Position numbers and translations under genes: made by a program
Notes under the pieces: generated by a model
What the model was told of the DNA's origin: nothing
Database searches by the model: none
The model's input: only the letters and a program-made list of their open reading frames with translations
NCBI GenBank assembly: GCA_038316385.1
Contig: JBBQAN010000010.1
Span: 1 to 64,000 of the forward strand
Direction of reading: 5' to 3'
Length of the DNA: 64,000 nucleotides
Source: SZAS-103 sp038316385
Lineage (GTDB): Bacteria > Pseudomonadota > Gammaproteobacteria > Xanthomonadales > Xanthomonadaceae
Shown: positions 10,178 through 20,780 of the stretch, piece after piece
How the letters are laid out: every line of letters begins with the position of its first letter
Numbering within the stretch: position 1 is the first letter of the stretch

Positions 10178-11379
10178 GTACCGCGCGCGCTTCCACCATC
10201 GCCGTGCGCAGCGGCATCGACAGCGATACCGCGCATGGCGCCGTCGTGCCGCCGATCGTGCTGTCGAGCAACTTCAGCTTCGCCGGCTTCGAACAGAAGA
10301 GGAAATACGACTACACGCGCAGCGGCAATCCGACCCGTGACCTGCTCGCCGAAGCACTGGCCGAACTCGAAGGCGGCGCCGGCGGTGTGGTCACCGCGAC
10401 CGGCATGGCTGCAGTCACGCTCGTGCTCGCATTGCTCGAACCCGGCGATCGCATCGTCGTGCCGCACGATTGCTATGGCGGCTGCTGGCGGCTGTTCGAT
10501 GCGCTCGCGCGCAAGAACCATTTCATTCTCGTCACCGCCGACCTCACCGATCCGCGTGCGCTTGCCGAAGCGCTGCGTATTCCGCCGAAGCTGGTGTGGA
10601 TCGAGACGCCGAGCAATCCGCTCTTGCGCATCACCGACATTCGTTTCGTCGCCGAAGCCGCGCATCGCGTCGGTGCGCTGGTGCTCGCCGACAACACCTT
10701 CCTGTCACCGGCCCTGCAACGTCCGCTCGAACTCGGCGCTGATCTGGTGCTGCATTCGACGACGAAATACATCAATGGCCATAGCGATGTCGTCGGCGGC
10801 GCTGTGATTGCGAAGGATGCGGCGCTTCATCAACAACTGTCGTGGTGGGCGAACGCACTCGGGCTGACTGGCAGCCCGTTCGACAGTTTCCTGACGCTTC
10901 GAGGTCTCCGTACACTCGATGCGCGCCTGCGCGTGCACCAGGAAAACGCCGCCGCGCTCGCCGAATCGCTGGCGCAGCATCCAGCCGTTGCCGCCGTGCA
11001 CTATCCAGGCTTGATCTCGCATCCGGGCCACGCGTTGGCGACGCGCCAACAATACGGCTACGGCGCGATGCTGAGCGTCGAACTCGCTGGCGGCATTCCG
11101 TCCGTGCGCGCCTTCCTCGATGGCCTGCAGTATTTCACCCTCGCTGAATCGCTCGGCGGGGTCGAAAGCCTGATCGCGCATCCGGCGACGATGACGCACG
11201 CTTCGATGTCGGCGCAGGCGCGTGCGGTCGCCGGCATCTCCGATGGATTGCTGCGGTTGTCGATCGGCATCGAACACATCGACGACCTCGCTGCGGATAT
11301 CGATGCGGCACTGGAACGCGCGCGCAGCGCGATCGGTGCATCCGCAGGCATTGAACAATGCGAGCAGGTGTCGTGTTGA
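10174..11379 (+). CDS. metB: Cystathionine gamma-synthase / O-acylhomoserine thiolyase (Cys/Met PLP enzyme)
   Basis: A 401-residue PLP enzyme of the Cys/Met metabolism family that condenses acylated homoserine with cysteine (or sulfide). The PLP-binding lysine is Lys198 in the motif STTKYINGHSD; the substrate-binding motifs YTRSGNPT and ETPSNPL are present. It starts at an ATG overlapping the metX stop by 4 nt, so the two are probably translationally coupled. Cystathionine gamma-synthase is favoured by the MetX context; direct sulfhydrylation is the alternative. It overlaps hom by 22 nt. Confidence 0.9.
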   Translation: MSTARASTIAVRSGIDSDTAHGAVVPPIVLSSNFSFAGFEQKRKYDYTRSGNPTRDLLAEALAELEGGAGGVVTATGMAAVTLVLALLEPGDRIVVPHDCYGGCWRLFDALARKNHFILVTADLTDPRALAEALRIPPKLVWIETPSNPLLRITDIRFVAEAAHRVGALVLADNTFLSPALQRPLELGADLVLHSTTKYINGHSDVVGGAVIAKDAALHQQLSWWANALGLTGSPFDSFLTLRGLRTLDARLRVHQENAAALAESLAQHPAVAAVHYPGLISHPGHALATRQQYGYGAMLSVELAGGIPSVRAFLDGLQYFTLAESLGGVESLIAHPATMTHASMSAQARAVAGISDGLLRLSIGIEHIDDLAADIDAALERARSAIGASAGIEQCEQVSC

Positions 11380-12512
11380 ACGCAGCCGTTGTCGAGTCGC
11401 CGGCATTCGTCGCCACGCAGCCGGCAGCCTCGTGCATTGAAGATGCGAGTGCTGCGCCGGTGCGCGTGGCATTGCTTGGCGTCGGTACTGTCGGCACGGC
11501 ATTGCTCGCACGCCTCGATGCGCTCGCGCCGTCGCGACTGACGCAACGCCCGCGACTCGTGCATGTCGCAAATTCGCGGCACGCCTTGAGCTCGCATCAC
11601 GGAGTCCTGCGGGACGGTGTTGCGGAGCGATTGCGGCGTGCCGGGCAGGCGGGTTCCCTGGATCGCGTTGCGCATGCGTTCGCCGGCAATGGCGTTCGCA
11701 TCGTGGTCGACGCGACCGCGAGCGAGCAGGTCGCCGATCAGCATGCGCAATGGCTGGCGCAGGGCATCCACGTCGTCACCGCGTGCAAGCTCGGGCAAGG
11801 CACATCGCTTGCGCGTTGGCGCGCGATCCGCGCAGCGTGCAGGAGCGGTGGCGCGCGCTATGGCGACTCGGCAACCGTCGGCGCAGGCCTGCCGGTGCTG
11901 CGATCGGTGCGCGAGCTGCAAACTGGCGGTGACCGCATCCTCGCGATCGCGGGCGTGCTGTCGGGATCGCTGGCGTGGCTGTGCAACCACTACGACGGCA
12001 TGCGCCCATTCTCGGCGCTGGTGCGGCAGGCGCGCGACGCCGGTTATACCGAGCCTGATCCACGCGAGGATCTGTCGGGCGAAGACGTACGCCGCAAGCT
12101 GCTGATCCTCGCCCGCACTGCGGGTTATGAACTCGAAGCCGATGCGGTCGAGGTCGCATCGCTGGTGCCGCCGGCACTAGCCGCGCTCGCGAAACAGGAT
12201 GTCGATGCCGCACTGCCGGCACTCGATGCACTATTGCGCGAGCGTTACGCGCTGGCTTACCGCAATGGCGAAAAGCTGCATTTCATCGCGCGGCTTGAGC
12301 GCGGCGACGATGGCCGCGTGCGCGCAAGCGTCGGCCTGGAATCACTGGCACCCGATCATCCGCTAGCAGGCGGCGCAGGCACCGACAATCGCGTCGCGAT
12401 CTGGTCCGATCGTTATCGCGAACAACCGCTGGTGATCCAGGGGCCGGGAGCGGGAGCGGGAGTCACGGCTGCGGCGCTGCTGGATGATGTGTTGCGCATC
12501 GCGAATTCGTAG
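11358..12512 (+). CDS. hom: Homoserine dehydrogenase
   Basis: Homoserine dehydrogenase reduces aspartate semialdehyde to homoserine, the substrate of MetX. The 384-residue product has a Rossmann dinucleotide motif VALLGVGTVGTALL (residues about 36-49) and the catalytic region with the family signature around SGSLAWL and ARDAGYTEPDPREDLSGED. There is no N-terminal aspartokinase and no C-terminal ACT domain, so it resembles the dehydrogenase half of the E. coli ThrA/MetL fusions. It overlaps metB by 22 nt and closes the SAM-controlled operon; no strong terminator is visible before the convergent sdaA. Confidence 0.93.
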   Translation: MRAGVVLNAAVVESPAFVATQPAASCIEDASAAPVRVALLGVGTVGTALLARLDALAPSRLTQRPRLVHVANSRHALSSHHGVLRDGVAERLRRAGQAGSLDRVAHAFAGNGVRIVVDATASEQVADQHAQWLAQGIHVVTACKLGQGTSLARWRAIRAACRSGGARYGDSATVGAGLPVLRSVRELQTGGDRILAIAGVLSGSLAWLCNHYDGMRPFSALVRQARDAGYTEPDPREDLSGEDVRRKLLILARTAGYELEADAVEVASLVPPALAALAKQDVDAALPALDALLRERYALAYRNGEKLHFIARLERGDDGRVRASVGLESLAPDHPLAGGAGTDNRVAIWSDRYREQPLVIQGPGAGAGVTAAALLDDVLRIANS

Positions 12513-12570
12513 CACGCCATCCAGCTTGGTCGCATTGCCTTGATCACCATTCCGCAATCACAAGAAGCCG

Positions 12571-13953
<1,383 letters not shown>

Positions 13954-14054
13954 GATGAGTCGCTCTGGAAAAATTGCGCTGCATCAAACCGAACGCGGCG
14001 CTCAGGGCTATTCTATGCTTCCGTTCCGGCATCGACACGCGAGGATTCACACTG

Positions 14055-14279
14055 ATGCGTTACGTCCTCTACCAGCGCGACGACTGCCCACTCTGCGATG
14101 CAGCGCTGGAAGTACTTGCGCAGGCGCGGCTGCCGGAGTTCGAGAACGAATGGATCGATGGCGATGTCGCGCTCGAGGCGCATTACGGAGCGCGCGTGCC
14201 GGTGTTGCGCGATATTGAGAGCGATCGCGAATTGGAGTGGCCATTCGACGCGGCGGCAGTGCGTGCGTTCCTGTTATAG
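14055..14279 (+). CDS. Glutaredoxin-like protein (DUF836 family)
   Basis: A 74-residue thioredoxin-fold protein. The redox motif CPLC sits near residue 12 in YQRDDCPLCDAALEVL, and the cis-proline region RVPVLRD is present, as in the DUF836 glutaredoxin-like family. The frame is open further upstream, but the ATG at 14055 gives the normal family N-terminus and the strand order expected of the fold. It stands alone between divergent sdaA and convergent yceI. Its physiological partner is unknown. Confidence 0.82.
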   Translation: MRYVLYQRDDCPLCDAALEVLAQARLPEFENEWIDGDVALEAHYGARVPVLRDIESDRELEWPFDAAAVRAFLL

Positions 14280-14340
14280 CGTGCGCTGCGCATGGGTGCT
14301 TCCATGACCATCAGCCGTGCGCGCGGCGCACGCGTCGGAT

Positions 14341-14910
14341 TTATTTTCCGACTGTGGGTACGGCTGCGACCAGCTTCAGCGATGTATGCACCTTCACCGC
14401 GTTGCCAATCTGGCTGGGATCGGCCCACTGACCGCCGCCAACCTTGAAGTCGAGCCGGTTCACCAGCGCATCGCCTGTCAGCGAAGGCGTCACGCCTGCG
14501 ACCCAGAGGAATATCAGTGTGATCGGCTTGCTCATGCCGCGCAAATTGAGCGTACCGTCGGCTGCATAACGGTTACCGCCAAGGCTGCGGAACTTCGTCG
14601 CGGTATAAGTCGCGACTGGCGTATGGGTAGTATCGAAGAAATCCACGCCATGCAAGGCATCGTCGCGTTCGGGGTTCGCGGTGTCGGCACTCGCGAGGGT
14701 GATTTTCACGTCGAAGCGCGAGGTCGCCAGTTGCGTCGGATCGAACGCGATCGCTGCGTCGAAAGTCCTGAAATTTCCGTTGAATGCCTCGCCTTGGGTA
14801 ATGCCGGAAAACGCGAGCGTGGACGCTTTGCCATCGGCATGCCAGTTGCCCGCATGAACGGCGAACGGGACGAGCAACGCGAACGCAGTAGCAACGCAAA
14901 TAATATTCAT
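14341..14910 (-). CDS. yceI: YceI family periplasmic protein
   Basis: YceI proteins are secreted lipocalin-like barrels that bind isoprenoid-type lipids. The 189-residue product has a clear signal peptide ending near VHAG, then family motifs: ADGKASTLAFSG, FDAAIAFDP, the DFFDTTHTPVATY segment and the LNLRGMSKPITL strand. It starts 4 nt inside the cytochrome b561 gene, so the two are coupled. Pairing of YceI with cytochrome b561 is common in proteobacteria and suggests a role in electron transfer or quinone handling in the envelope (inference). Confidence 0.9.
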   Translation of the reverse strand: MNIICVATAFALLVPFAVHAGNWHADGKASTLAFSGITQGEAFNGNFRTFDAAIAFDPTQLATSRFDVKITLASADTANPERDDALHGVDFFDTTHTPVATYTATKFRSLGGNRYAADGTLNLRGMSKPITLIFLWVAGVTPSLTGDALVNRLDFKVGGGQWADPSQIGNAVKVHTSLKLVAAVPTVGK

Positions 14911-15476
14911 GGCTGGTCTCCATCGGATCTGGGCGAGGGCATGCCAGGCAGCATGCGCCGCAGGGTTTCATCGCGGTCGAAATAATGGTGCTTGAGCGCG
15001 GCTGCAGCATGTATGCCGACGAGCGCAGCGAGCGTCCAGAAACCGTATTCGTGCACCTGCAACGCCCAATGCTTCACCGCAGGATCGGGTCCCCACAACG
15101 CGGGCAGACTGAACAGACCGAACCAGCGCAGCGGAAAATTCGCCGCCGAATTGAATAACCAGCCCGAAAGCGGCATCGCGAACATCATCACGTACAGCGC
15201 GAAGTGTACGGCCGATGCCGACCAGCGCTGCCACGCGGGCCCAGGCATCACTGGCGGATGTCTGGTTGCGAGCCGCCACACGAGTCGCAGTCCGACCAGA
15301 ATCAACACGGTGATGCCCACCGATTTGTGCAATGCGAATACCTTGAGCTTGTCCATCGATACTGCCATCGACGTCATCCACAAACCGACAATGCCCAGAC
15401 CAACGATCAACAACGCGATCAGCCAGTGCAGAAATTGCGCGAAACGGTTCCAGCGCACGGACGCTACGGTTGTCAT
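14907..15476 (-). CDS. Cytochrome b561
   Basis: A 189-residue, four-helix membrane cytochrome of the bacterial b561 family, which moves electrons between quinone and periplasmic acceptors. Heme-ligand histidines are seen in helix 1 (FAQFLHWLIALL), helix 2 (VFALHKSVGITVL) and the last helix (VGIHAAAALKHHY). Its ATG overlaps the stop of the preceding small frame (ATGA) and its end overlaps yceI, giving a three-frame coupled operon in which the first member is damaged. Confidence 0.92.
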   Translation of the reverse strand: MTTVASVRWNRFAQFLHWLIALLIVGLGIVGLWMTSMAVSMDKLKVFALHKSVGITVLILVGLRLVWRLATRHPPVMPGPAWQRWSASAVHFALYVMMFAMPLSGWLFNSAANFPLRWFGLFSLPALWGPDPAVKHWALQVHEYGFWTLAALVGIHAAAALKHHYFDRDETLRRMLPGMPSPRSDGDQP

Positions 15477-15691
15477 CGATGCGACTCCTGCGATGGTGTG
15501 GCGCCGGGTGTCGTGGAATCGATAGCGGTAGCTTCTGCCTGGATGTCGTTCGCCACATCGGCTGCCGAAAACGCGATGCGTGTGTGCACCGGATCAATCG
15601 CGAAATGCTCTTGCGCAGCGATTGGAGGTGTTGCGATGGCCGCAGGACAGCCGGCAAGGGCTGGCATTGTCAATCTCCTGATGGCGTGCAT
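15473..15691 (-). pseudogene. YceI remnant with probable in-frame internal deletion
   Basis: This 72-residue frame begins like a YceI protein: a short signal-like stretch, then EHFAIDPVHTRIAFSA, the first strand motif of the family. After about residue 43 the barrel core is absent and the frame jumps to NDIQAEATAIDS, which looks like a YceI C-terminus (inference). It still ends with an ATGA overlap to cytochrome b561, so a deletion appears to have removed about 100 codons while sparing both ends and the coupling. It cannot form a full lipocalin barrel. A genuine unrelated small protein is a less likely alternative. Confidence 0.55.
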
Positions 15692-15878
15692 CTGCCGATT
15701 GTATGGCCAGAGTCATCGGACAGCGCAGCTACGGGCGCTCCCGGCGCCCGTGTGCATTTCCCACATTTGACCGCCATGGATGGCGGGAATGCCGAAATCG
15801 CAGGAGCAGCTTTTGGCCCTGCGGGTCAGGCTTGCGGTAACAACGCTGCGTTGCGAGGATGGTGCCGGGGAGAATCCA

Positions 15879-18800
15879 ATGCGTCGATTGATTGCCTGCT
15901 GCCTGTTCTGGCTGCTCGCCGACGCCCATGCGGCGTTGCCAGAGACGCCGCTGTTCCGCAGCTATGGGGTTGCCGATGGCTTGCCGTCGAGCGCGGTGAA
16001 TGCGATCGCGCAGGATTCGCACGGCTATCTGTGGCTGGCCACCGACGACGGACTCGCGCGTTACGACGGCGTGGGATTCCGCGTATGGCAGCACGACCCC
16101 GCCGATCCCGCATCGCTGCCGGGCAATCTTGTGCAGGCCTTGCACGTGGATGCGACCGATCGTGTCTGGGTCGCGCTCGAAGGCCACGGGTTCGCGATGC
16201 TGCAGCCAGATGGCGTGCATTTTCATCGCTACGATCACGCGAACACGCCCTCGATGGGCGAGGACGATGTGTTCGCGTTCGCATCCACGCGCGATGGCGC
16301 ATTGTGGTTTGGCACATTCGGCGGGGGTCTTTATCGCATGGACGCGAACGGCACGCTGAAGAATTTCCAGCATGCCGACGCCGATCCGCACAGTTTGCCC
16401 GATGCGAATGTGCTGGCGCTGACCGTCGATCCGCGCGGCGATTTGTGGGTCGCCACAACCGCGGGCGCCGCACGCTGGAACGGTCGCGGTTTCGAGTATG
16501 TCGATGCGCAGGGACTTGCTGATGCAGTCGTGTTCGCGATCGCCGCCGAAGCGGATGGGCGTATCTGGTTCGGCACGAAAACCGGGTTGTACTTGCGCGA
16601 AGCGAACGGCAGCGCGCGCGCGCTGCACTGGAATCCGAACGTCGACGATCCGCGCGTTACCGGCATCCTGCGCGATCGCGATCGCGATGGCGGTTACTGG
16701 TTGAGCGTGCCGGGCCTGTTGCGGCGTCGAAATCCGGCGCTGAGCGGTGCCAACGCGAACACATCCGGACGCGCGGTCGCCGTGCCCGGGACCCAACGCA
16801 TCCTCGGCATGTTGCAGGATCACGAAGGCAGCATCTGGTTCGCGACCAAGGGCGGCGGGCTTGCGCAACTCGTTCCACACGCGTTGCAGTTCGCCGGATT
16901 CCGGCACGATCCGAACGATCCGGCATCGCTCAGCGCGATCCAGCCCGAAGCGATGGCGCTCGCCGACGATGGCCATTTGTGGGTCGTTGGCGGCCACAGC
17001 GCGATCGACAGCATCGATCCTGCCACCGGTGTTATCGAACATTGGGCGCTGCCCGAACTCGAACATAAATACCTGTGGGCGCTGAGCCAGCGCAGTGGTG
17101 GGCCCCTGTGGGTCGGCTACAACACCGGCGTTGCGCGCATCGATGTGCGCACGAAGAAAGTGCAAGTGTGGGAACAGGAGACCGCGCACGATGCGCCGCT
17201 GTCCGCACCGAACGACCTGATTGCGCAGACGCCCGATGGGCGCATCTGGATTTCCAGTCTCGGCGCAGGCATCCAGGTGCGCGATGGCGAGGGTCATGTG
17301 CTGTTCTCGATCAAGCCCGACGACGGACTTGGCCTGACTGCGGCCGATACCGAACAACTTGGCGTATCACCGCGCGGCGCGTTATGGCTGGCCGGAGCGG
17401 AAGGTGTGCTCGCGTGGAATGACACCGCGCATCGCTTCACCCCAGTGCCGGGCGCGCCGACCGATCGCGTGTACGGTTTCGCCTTCGCCGACTCGCAGAC
17501 ACTTTGGTTGTATCGACTCGGCGCGCTCGAACGCTACGGTTGGGATGGTCATTCGCTGAATCTGCAATTGCATGTGGATCAGCGTCAGGGATTGCCGGTC
17601 GTCGAATCAGGTGGTGTCATCGCCGATGCGCGCGGCGATGTCTGGCTGACCAGCAAGCGCGGCCTGCTGCGCTTCGATACGCTTGCCGGTCGCGTGCGCG
17701 TCTACGGCGTGCGCGACGGATTGCCGAATCAGGAATTCGGCATCCATCCGCCAATGCTGACGAAAACCGGTCTTGCGGCCGCAGGCACGGTAAATGGACT
17801 TGTGCTGTTCGAGCCTGCGAAGCTCGCGTTCGGCAATGCAGTGCCGCCACTGGTCATCGACGCGATCGGTGTGCGTCGCGGCGATCGGCAGGTCGCACTC
17901 GATGCGCATGCGCAGATCACGCTCGGACCGGACGACCGCGACTTGCGTATCGCTGCGCGATTGCTTTCGTATACCGATCCCAAGGCAAATCGTTATCGTT
18001 TCTGGCTGCACGGTTACGACGCGAAGTGGATGGAGCAGGGCACGAATGGTGAGCGAGTTTTTTCTCGACTCGACCCGGGCCACTACAAACTTGCTGTCGA
18101 AGCGACTAACGCCGACGGCGTCTGGTCGATGCCGCAGGAGCTCGCGATCAGCGTGCATCCGCCGTGGTGGAAAACCGGCGTGGCGAATGTTGTCTATGTC
18201 GCGCTCGCATTGATGGGATTGTTGTTGCTCGCGTGGTTGTATCGACGCCGTTTGAAACGCCGGCACGCGTTTGCGATGGCCGAACAACGCAGCGCGCTCG
18301 CCGAGCAGACGTCCGAAGCCAAGACGCGTTTCCTCGCGACAATGGGCCACGAAATCCGCACGCCGATGACCGGCGTTCTCGGCATGACCGAGCTGCTTCT
18401 CGGCAGTGATCTTGCGCCGCGCCAACGGCACCAGGCCGAATCGATCCAGCATGCAGGCCAGCATCTGTTGCGGATCGTCAACGATGCGCTTGATCTCGCG
18501 CGCATCGAAGCGGGCAAGCTCGCTCTTGACGACGCGCCGTTCGATCCGCGCGCCGTGTTGCGTGAAGTCGATGCGTTGCTGCGTCCGTCGGCGCAGGCGA
18601 AGTCGTTGCTGTTCGAGACGCACGCGACCGATGTTCCGCAAGCTCTGCGCGGCGATTGCGCACGCGTGCGACAGATCCTGCTGAATCTCGGCAACAACGC
18701 GATCAAGTTCACCGAGCGCGGCAGCGTTCGCATCGTGCTTGCGCGGACACTGGCCATGCAAGACTCGCAGCACGACGTTGCCGGCCTGCACGTGACTGTC

Positions 18801-19424
18801 GCCGATACCGGCCCCGGCCTCAACGCCGAACAGCGCGCGCGCCTGTTCCAGCGTTTCGAGCAAGCAGATGGCGGCCGCACAACTGCACGTTATGGAGGCA
18901 GTGGACTTGGATTGGCGATCTGCCAGGAACTCACCGCTGCGATGGGTGGCCAGATCGCAGTGGACAGCACGCCCGGCGTTGGCACGCGATTCGACGTGAT
19001 GTTGCCGCTCGCCGAATCCGCGCCTCCGCAAGCGGCTGTCGTTATGCAAAGAATCATTGTGCGTGCGTTGCGCTTGTTGCTGGTCGAGGACGATCCGACC
19101 GTCGCCGAAGTCGTGCGCGGCCTGCTCGAAGCGCAAGGCCACACGGTCGTCCATGCGCCGCACGGATTGACCGCATTATCCGAACTCGAGAACGCGGACT
19201 TCGATGCGGCGCTGCTCGATCTGGATTTGCCCGGTGTCAACGGCCTCGACCTCGCACGCCTGATCCGTGCACGCGCGATTTCGCTGCCGCTGCTCGCAGT
19301 TACCGCGCGCGCCGATGCAAACGCGGAGCCGGACGCGCGCGCAGCGGGGATGGATGGATTCCTGCGTAAACCGGTGACGGGTGAGATGCTGGCGGACGCG
19401 CTGGAGAAGCTGATTGACACATAG
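15879..19424 (+). CDS. Hybrid histidine kinase with periplasmic propeller sensor
   Basis: An 1181-residue one-piece two-component protein. Order: signal peptide; about 700 residues of Reg_prop repeats (SHGYLWLATDDGLARYDG and similar); Y_Y_Y domain near 700-765; one transmembrane helix (LALMGLLLLAWLY); HisKA with the H-box MGHEIRTPM (His824); HATPase with NLGNNAIKF, DTGPGL and GSGLGLAI; and a receiver domain with VEDD, phosphoacceptor Asp1114 in LLDLDLPG and a conserved Lys in RKP. The ATG at 15879 was preferred over an upstream in-frame one because it follows GGGGAGAA and starts the signal peptide. No DNA-binding output is attached. The ligand is unknown. Confidence 0.9.
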   Translation: MRRLIACCLFWLLADAHAALPETPLFRSYGVADGLPSSAVNAIAQDSHGYLWLATDDGLARYDGVGFRVWQHDPADPASLPGNLVQALHVDATDRVWVALEGHGFAMLQPDGVHFHRYDHANTPSMGEDDVFAFASTRDGALWFGTFGGGLYRMDANGTLKNFQHADADPHSLPDANVLALTVDPRGDLWVATTAGAARWNGRGFEYVDAQGLADAVVFAIAAEADGRIWFGTKTGLYLREANGSARALHWNPNVDDPRVTGILRDRDRDGGYWLSVPGLLRRRNPALSGANANTSGRAVAVPGTQRILGMLQDHEGSIWFATKGGGLAQLVPHALQFAGFRHDPNDPASLSAIQPEAMALADDGHLWVVGGHSAIDSIDPATGVIEHWALPELEHKYLWALSQRSGGPLWVGYNTGVARIDVRTKKVQVWEQETAHDAPLSAPNDLIAQTPDGRIWISSLGAGIQVRDGEGHVLFSIKPDDGLGLTAADTEQLGVSPRGALWLAGAEGVLAWNDTAHRFTPVPGAPTDRVYGFAFADSQTLWLYRLGALERYGWDGHSLNLQLHVDQRQGLPVVESGGVIADARGDVWLTSKRGLLRFDTLAGRVRVYGVRDGLPNQEFGIHPPMLTKTGLAAAGTVNGLVLFEPAKLAFGNAVPPLVIDAIGVRRGDRQVALDAHAQITLGPDDRDLRIAARLLSYTDPKANRYRFWLHGYDAKWMEQGTNGERVFSRLDPGHYKLAVEATNADGVWSMPQELAISVHPPWWKTGVANVVYVALALMGLLLLAWLYRRRLKRRHAFAMAEQRSALAEQTSEAKTRFLATMGHEIRTPMTGVLGMTELLLGSDLAPRQRHQAESIQHAGQHLLRIVNDALDLARIEAGKLALDDAPFDPRAVLREVDALLRPSAQAKSLLFETHATDVPQALRGDCARVRQILLNLGNNAIKFTERGSVRIVLARTLAMQDSQHDVAGLHVTVADTGPGLNAEQRARLFQRFEQADGGRTTARYGGSGLGLAICQELTAAMGGQIAVDSTPGVGTRFDVMLPLAESAPPQAAVVMQRIIVRALRLLLVEDDPTVAEVVRGLLEAQGHTVVHAPHGLTALSELENADFDAALLDLDLPGVNGLDLARLIRARAISLPLLAVTARADANAEPDARAAGMDGFLRKPVTGEMLADALEKLIDT

Positions 19425-19629
19425 CCGCGCAATTGAGCAAGTGCGAACAGACCACTAGATAGAGTTTTCACGCACTTCGCGTGCTCAGCAAGGGCCGGCC
19501 GCTCCGAATGCGCACAGCGTGTGCAATCTGTGCTGTCTATCGAACAAATGAACCCGGTCCCATTTCCCGTTGATGGTTGCGCCCGTCCCCGTGCAACTAG
19601 ATAATCATGACTCGCTTTGAGGTTCCCCA

Positions 19630-20562
19630 GTGGATGCACATTCCGACGAATTCGCCCGCCAGCGGGCTCTGGACTCCTATGGCATCGTCGATGCCCTGCC
19701 GGAATCGGCCTACGAGGACATCGTCCGGATTGCCACGCTGATCTGCGACGTTCCTTCGGCGTTGATTTCGCTTTTGGATCGCGATCGGCAGTGGTTCATG
19801 GCGCGCGAGGGATTCTCGTTGCGGGAGGGTCGACGCGAGGATGCGTTCTGCGACCACGCGATCCGCGAACCGGAAAGCCTGATGGAGGTGCAGGACGCAA
19901 CGCGCGATCCGCGCTTTGCTGACAATCCACTGGTGACAGACAAGGACGGTCCGAAAATCCGGTTCTACGCGGGTGTTCCGCTGGTGACGCCGGGCGGCGC
20001 GGCGATCGGCACGGTCTGCGTCCTCGACAGCGAACCGCGGATGATCAATGAAGAACAGAAGAAGGGTCTGATGTCGCTTGCGCGGTTGACGATGAACCTG
20101 CTCGATACCCATCGGCGCCAGCGCGAACACGAACGCACGACGATGCTCGAGGCCTGCATCCTAGAGCAGCCAGCGCCTGCGGTTTTAGCTCCGGCCCCGC
20201 TGACGTTGGGTATCTTCCAAATCCAGAGCCTGGCGGCGATCGCGACGAAGATCGGCGACCGGGCGCTCGGACAAATGCTGGTGCGCTTGCACGAATTAAT
20301 CGAGTTCCAACTGCAATCCGGCGACAGCATCGACCACAGCACAGGCAGCGCGGAAATGATTGTCGTCCTGCATGGTTCCGAGCGCGCTGCGACCATGGGC
20401 AAGCTCCGGGAATGCGTGGCAGCGTTCGAACTCGAGCACGGTATACGTGTGCTCGAGGGATCGACCGACTCGATCTCCCCAAGCGAGCGTATCAACGCGC
20501 TGTTCTTACGCGCAGACGAGGTGTTGTCGGATGCCAAGGATGCATTTCGCGGGGCTCACTGA
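19630..20562 (+). CDS. GAF-domain protein with a cryptic, strongly degenerate GGDEF domain
   Basis: A 310-residue soluble protein starting at GTG. Residues about 20-165 form a GAF domain of the type seen in two-component sensors (CDVPSALISLLDRDRQWF, FCDHAI, FYAGVPLVTPGG, GTVCVLD). Residues about 195-308 are not obviously anything, but the pattern fits a GGDEF fold: a helix (KIGDRALGQMLVRLHELIE), a hairpin where GGDEF would be (GSAEMIVVL) and the ending ALFLRADEVLSDAKDAFRG, which mirrors the last helix of cyclases. All catalytic residues are lost, so it is probably a regulatory relative. A normal GAF-GGDEF protein follows 218 nt downstream; that gap shows no other feature. Confidence 0.75.
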   Translation: MDAHSDEFARQRALDSYGIVDALPESAYEDIVRIATLICDVPSALISLLDRDRQWFMAREGFSLREGRREDAFCDHAIREPESLMEVQDATRDPRFADNPLVTDKDGPKIRFYAGVPLVTPGGAAIGTVCVLDSEPRMINEEQKKGLMSLARLTMNLLDTHRRQREHERTTMLEACILEQPAPAVLAPAPLTLGIFQIQSLAAIATKIGDRALGQMLVRLHELIEFQLQSGDSIDHSTGSAEMIVVLHGSERAATMGKLRECVAAFELEHGIRVLEGSTDSISPSERINALFLRADEVLSDAKDAFRGAH

Positions 20563-20780
20563 GACCCAGCTCCAGCAAGTGCATCACGCCGCGGTACCTA
20601 TCTAATGAGTGACTTCGACCGACCGATCCGGTCATTCGCGAGCGCTGCTTTCGAGTAGTCAATCCACATTAAGCCGACGGCCGCTGGATCTGAAGGTCAG
20701 TACTTGCTGCCCAGCAAGGAACGAACATCGCCATAGCGCTAAAATCTCCGCTCCAGGGCTGCCTTGTCGATGCATGAACT

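Noticed and set aside
14314..14345. GC-rich hairpin CGTGCGC-GCG-GCGCACG between the glutaredoxin-like gene and yceI
   Set aside because: The stem is short, and the T-rich stretch follows only after several other bases, so it is not a convincing bidirectional terminator.
15729..19163. Long minus-strand frames opposite the hybrid kinase
   Set aside because: Shadow frames caused by GC-rich codon use. The plus strand encodes a complete kinase with all motifs.
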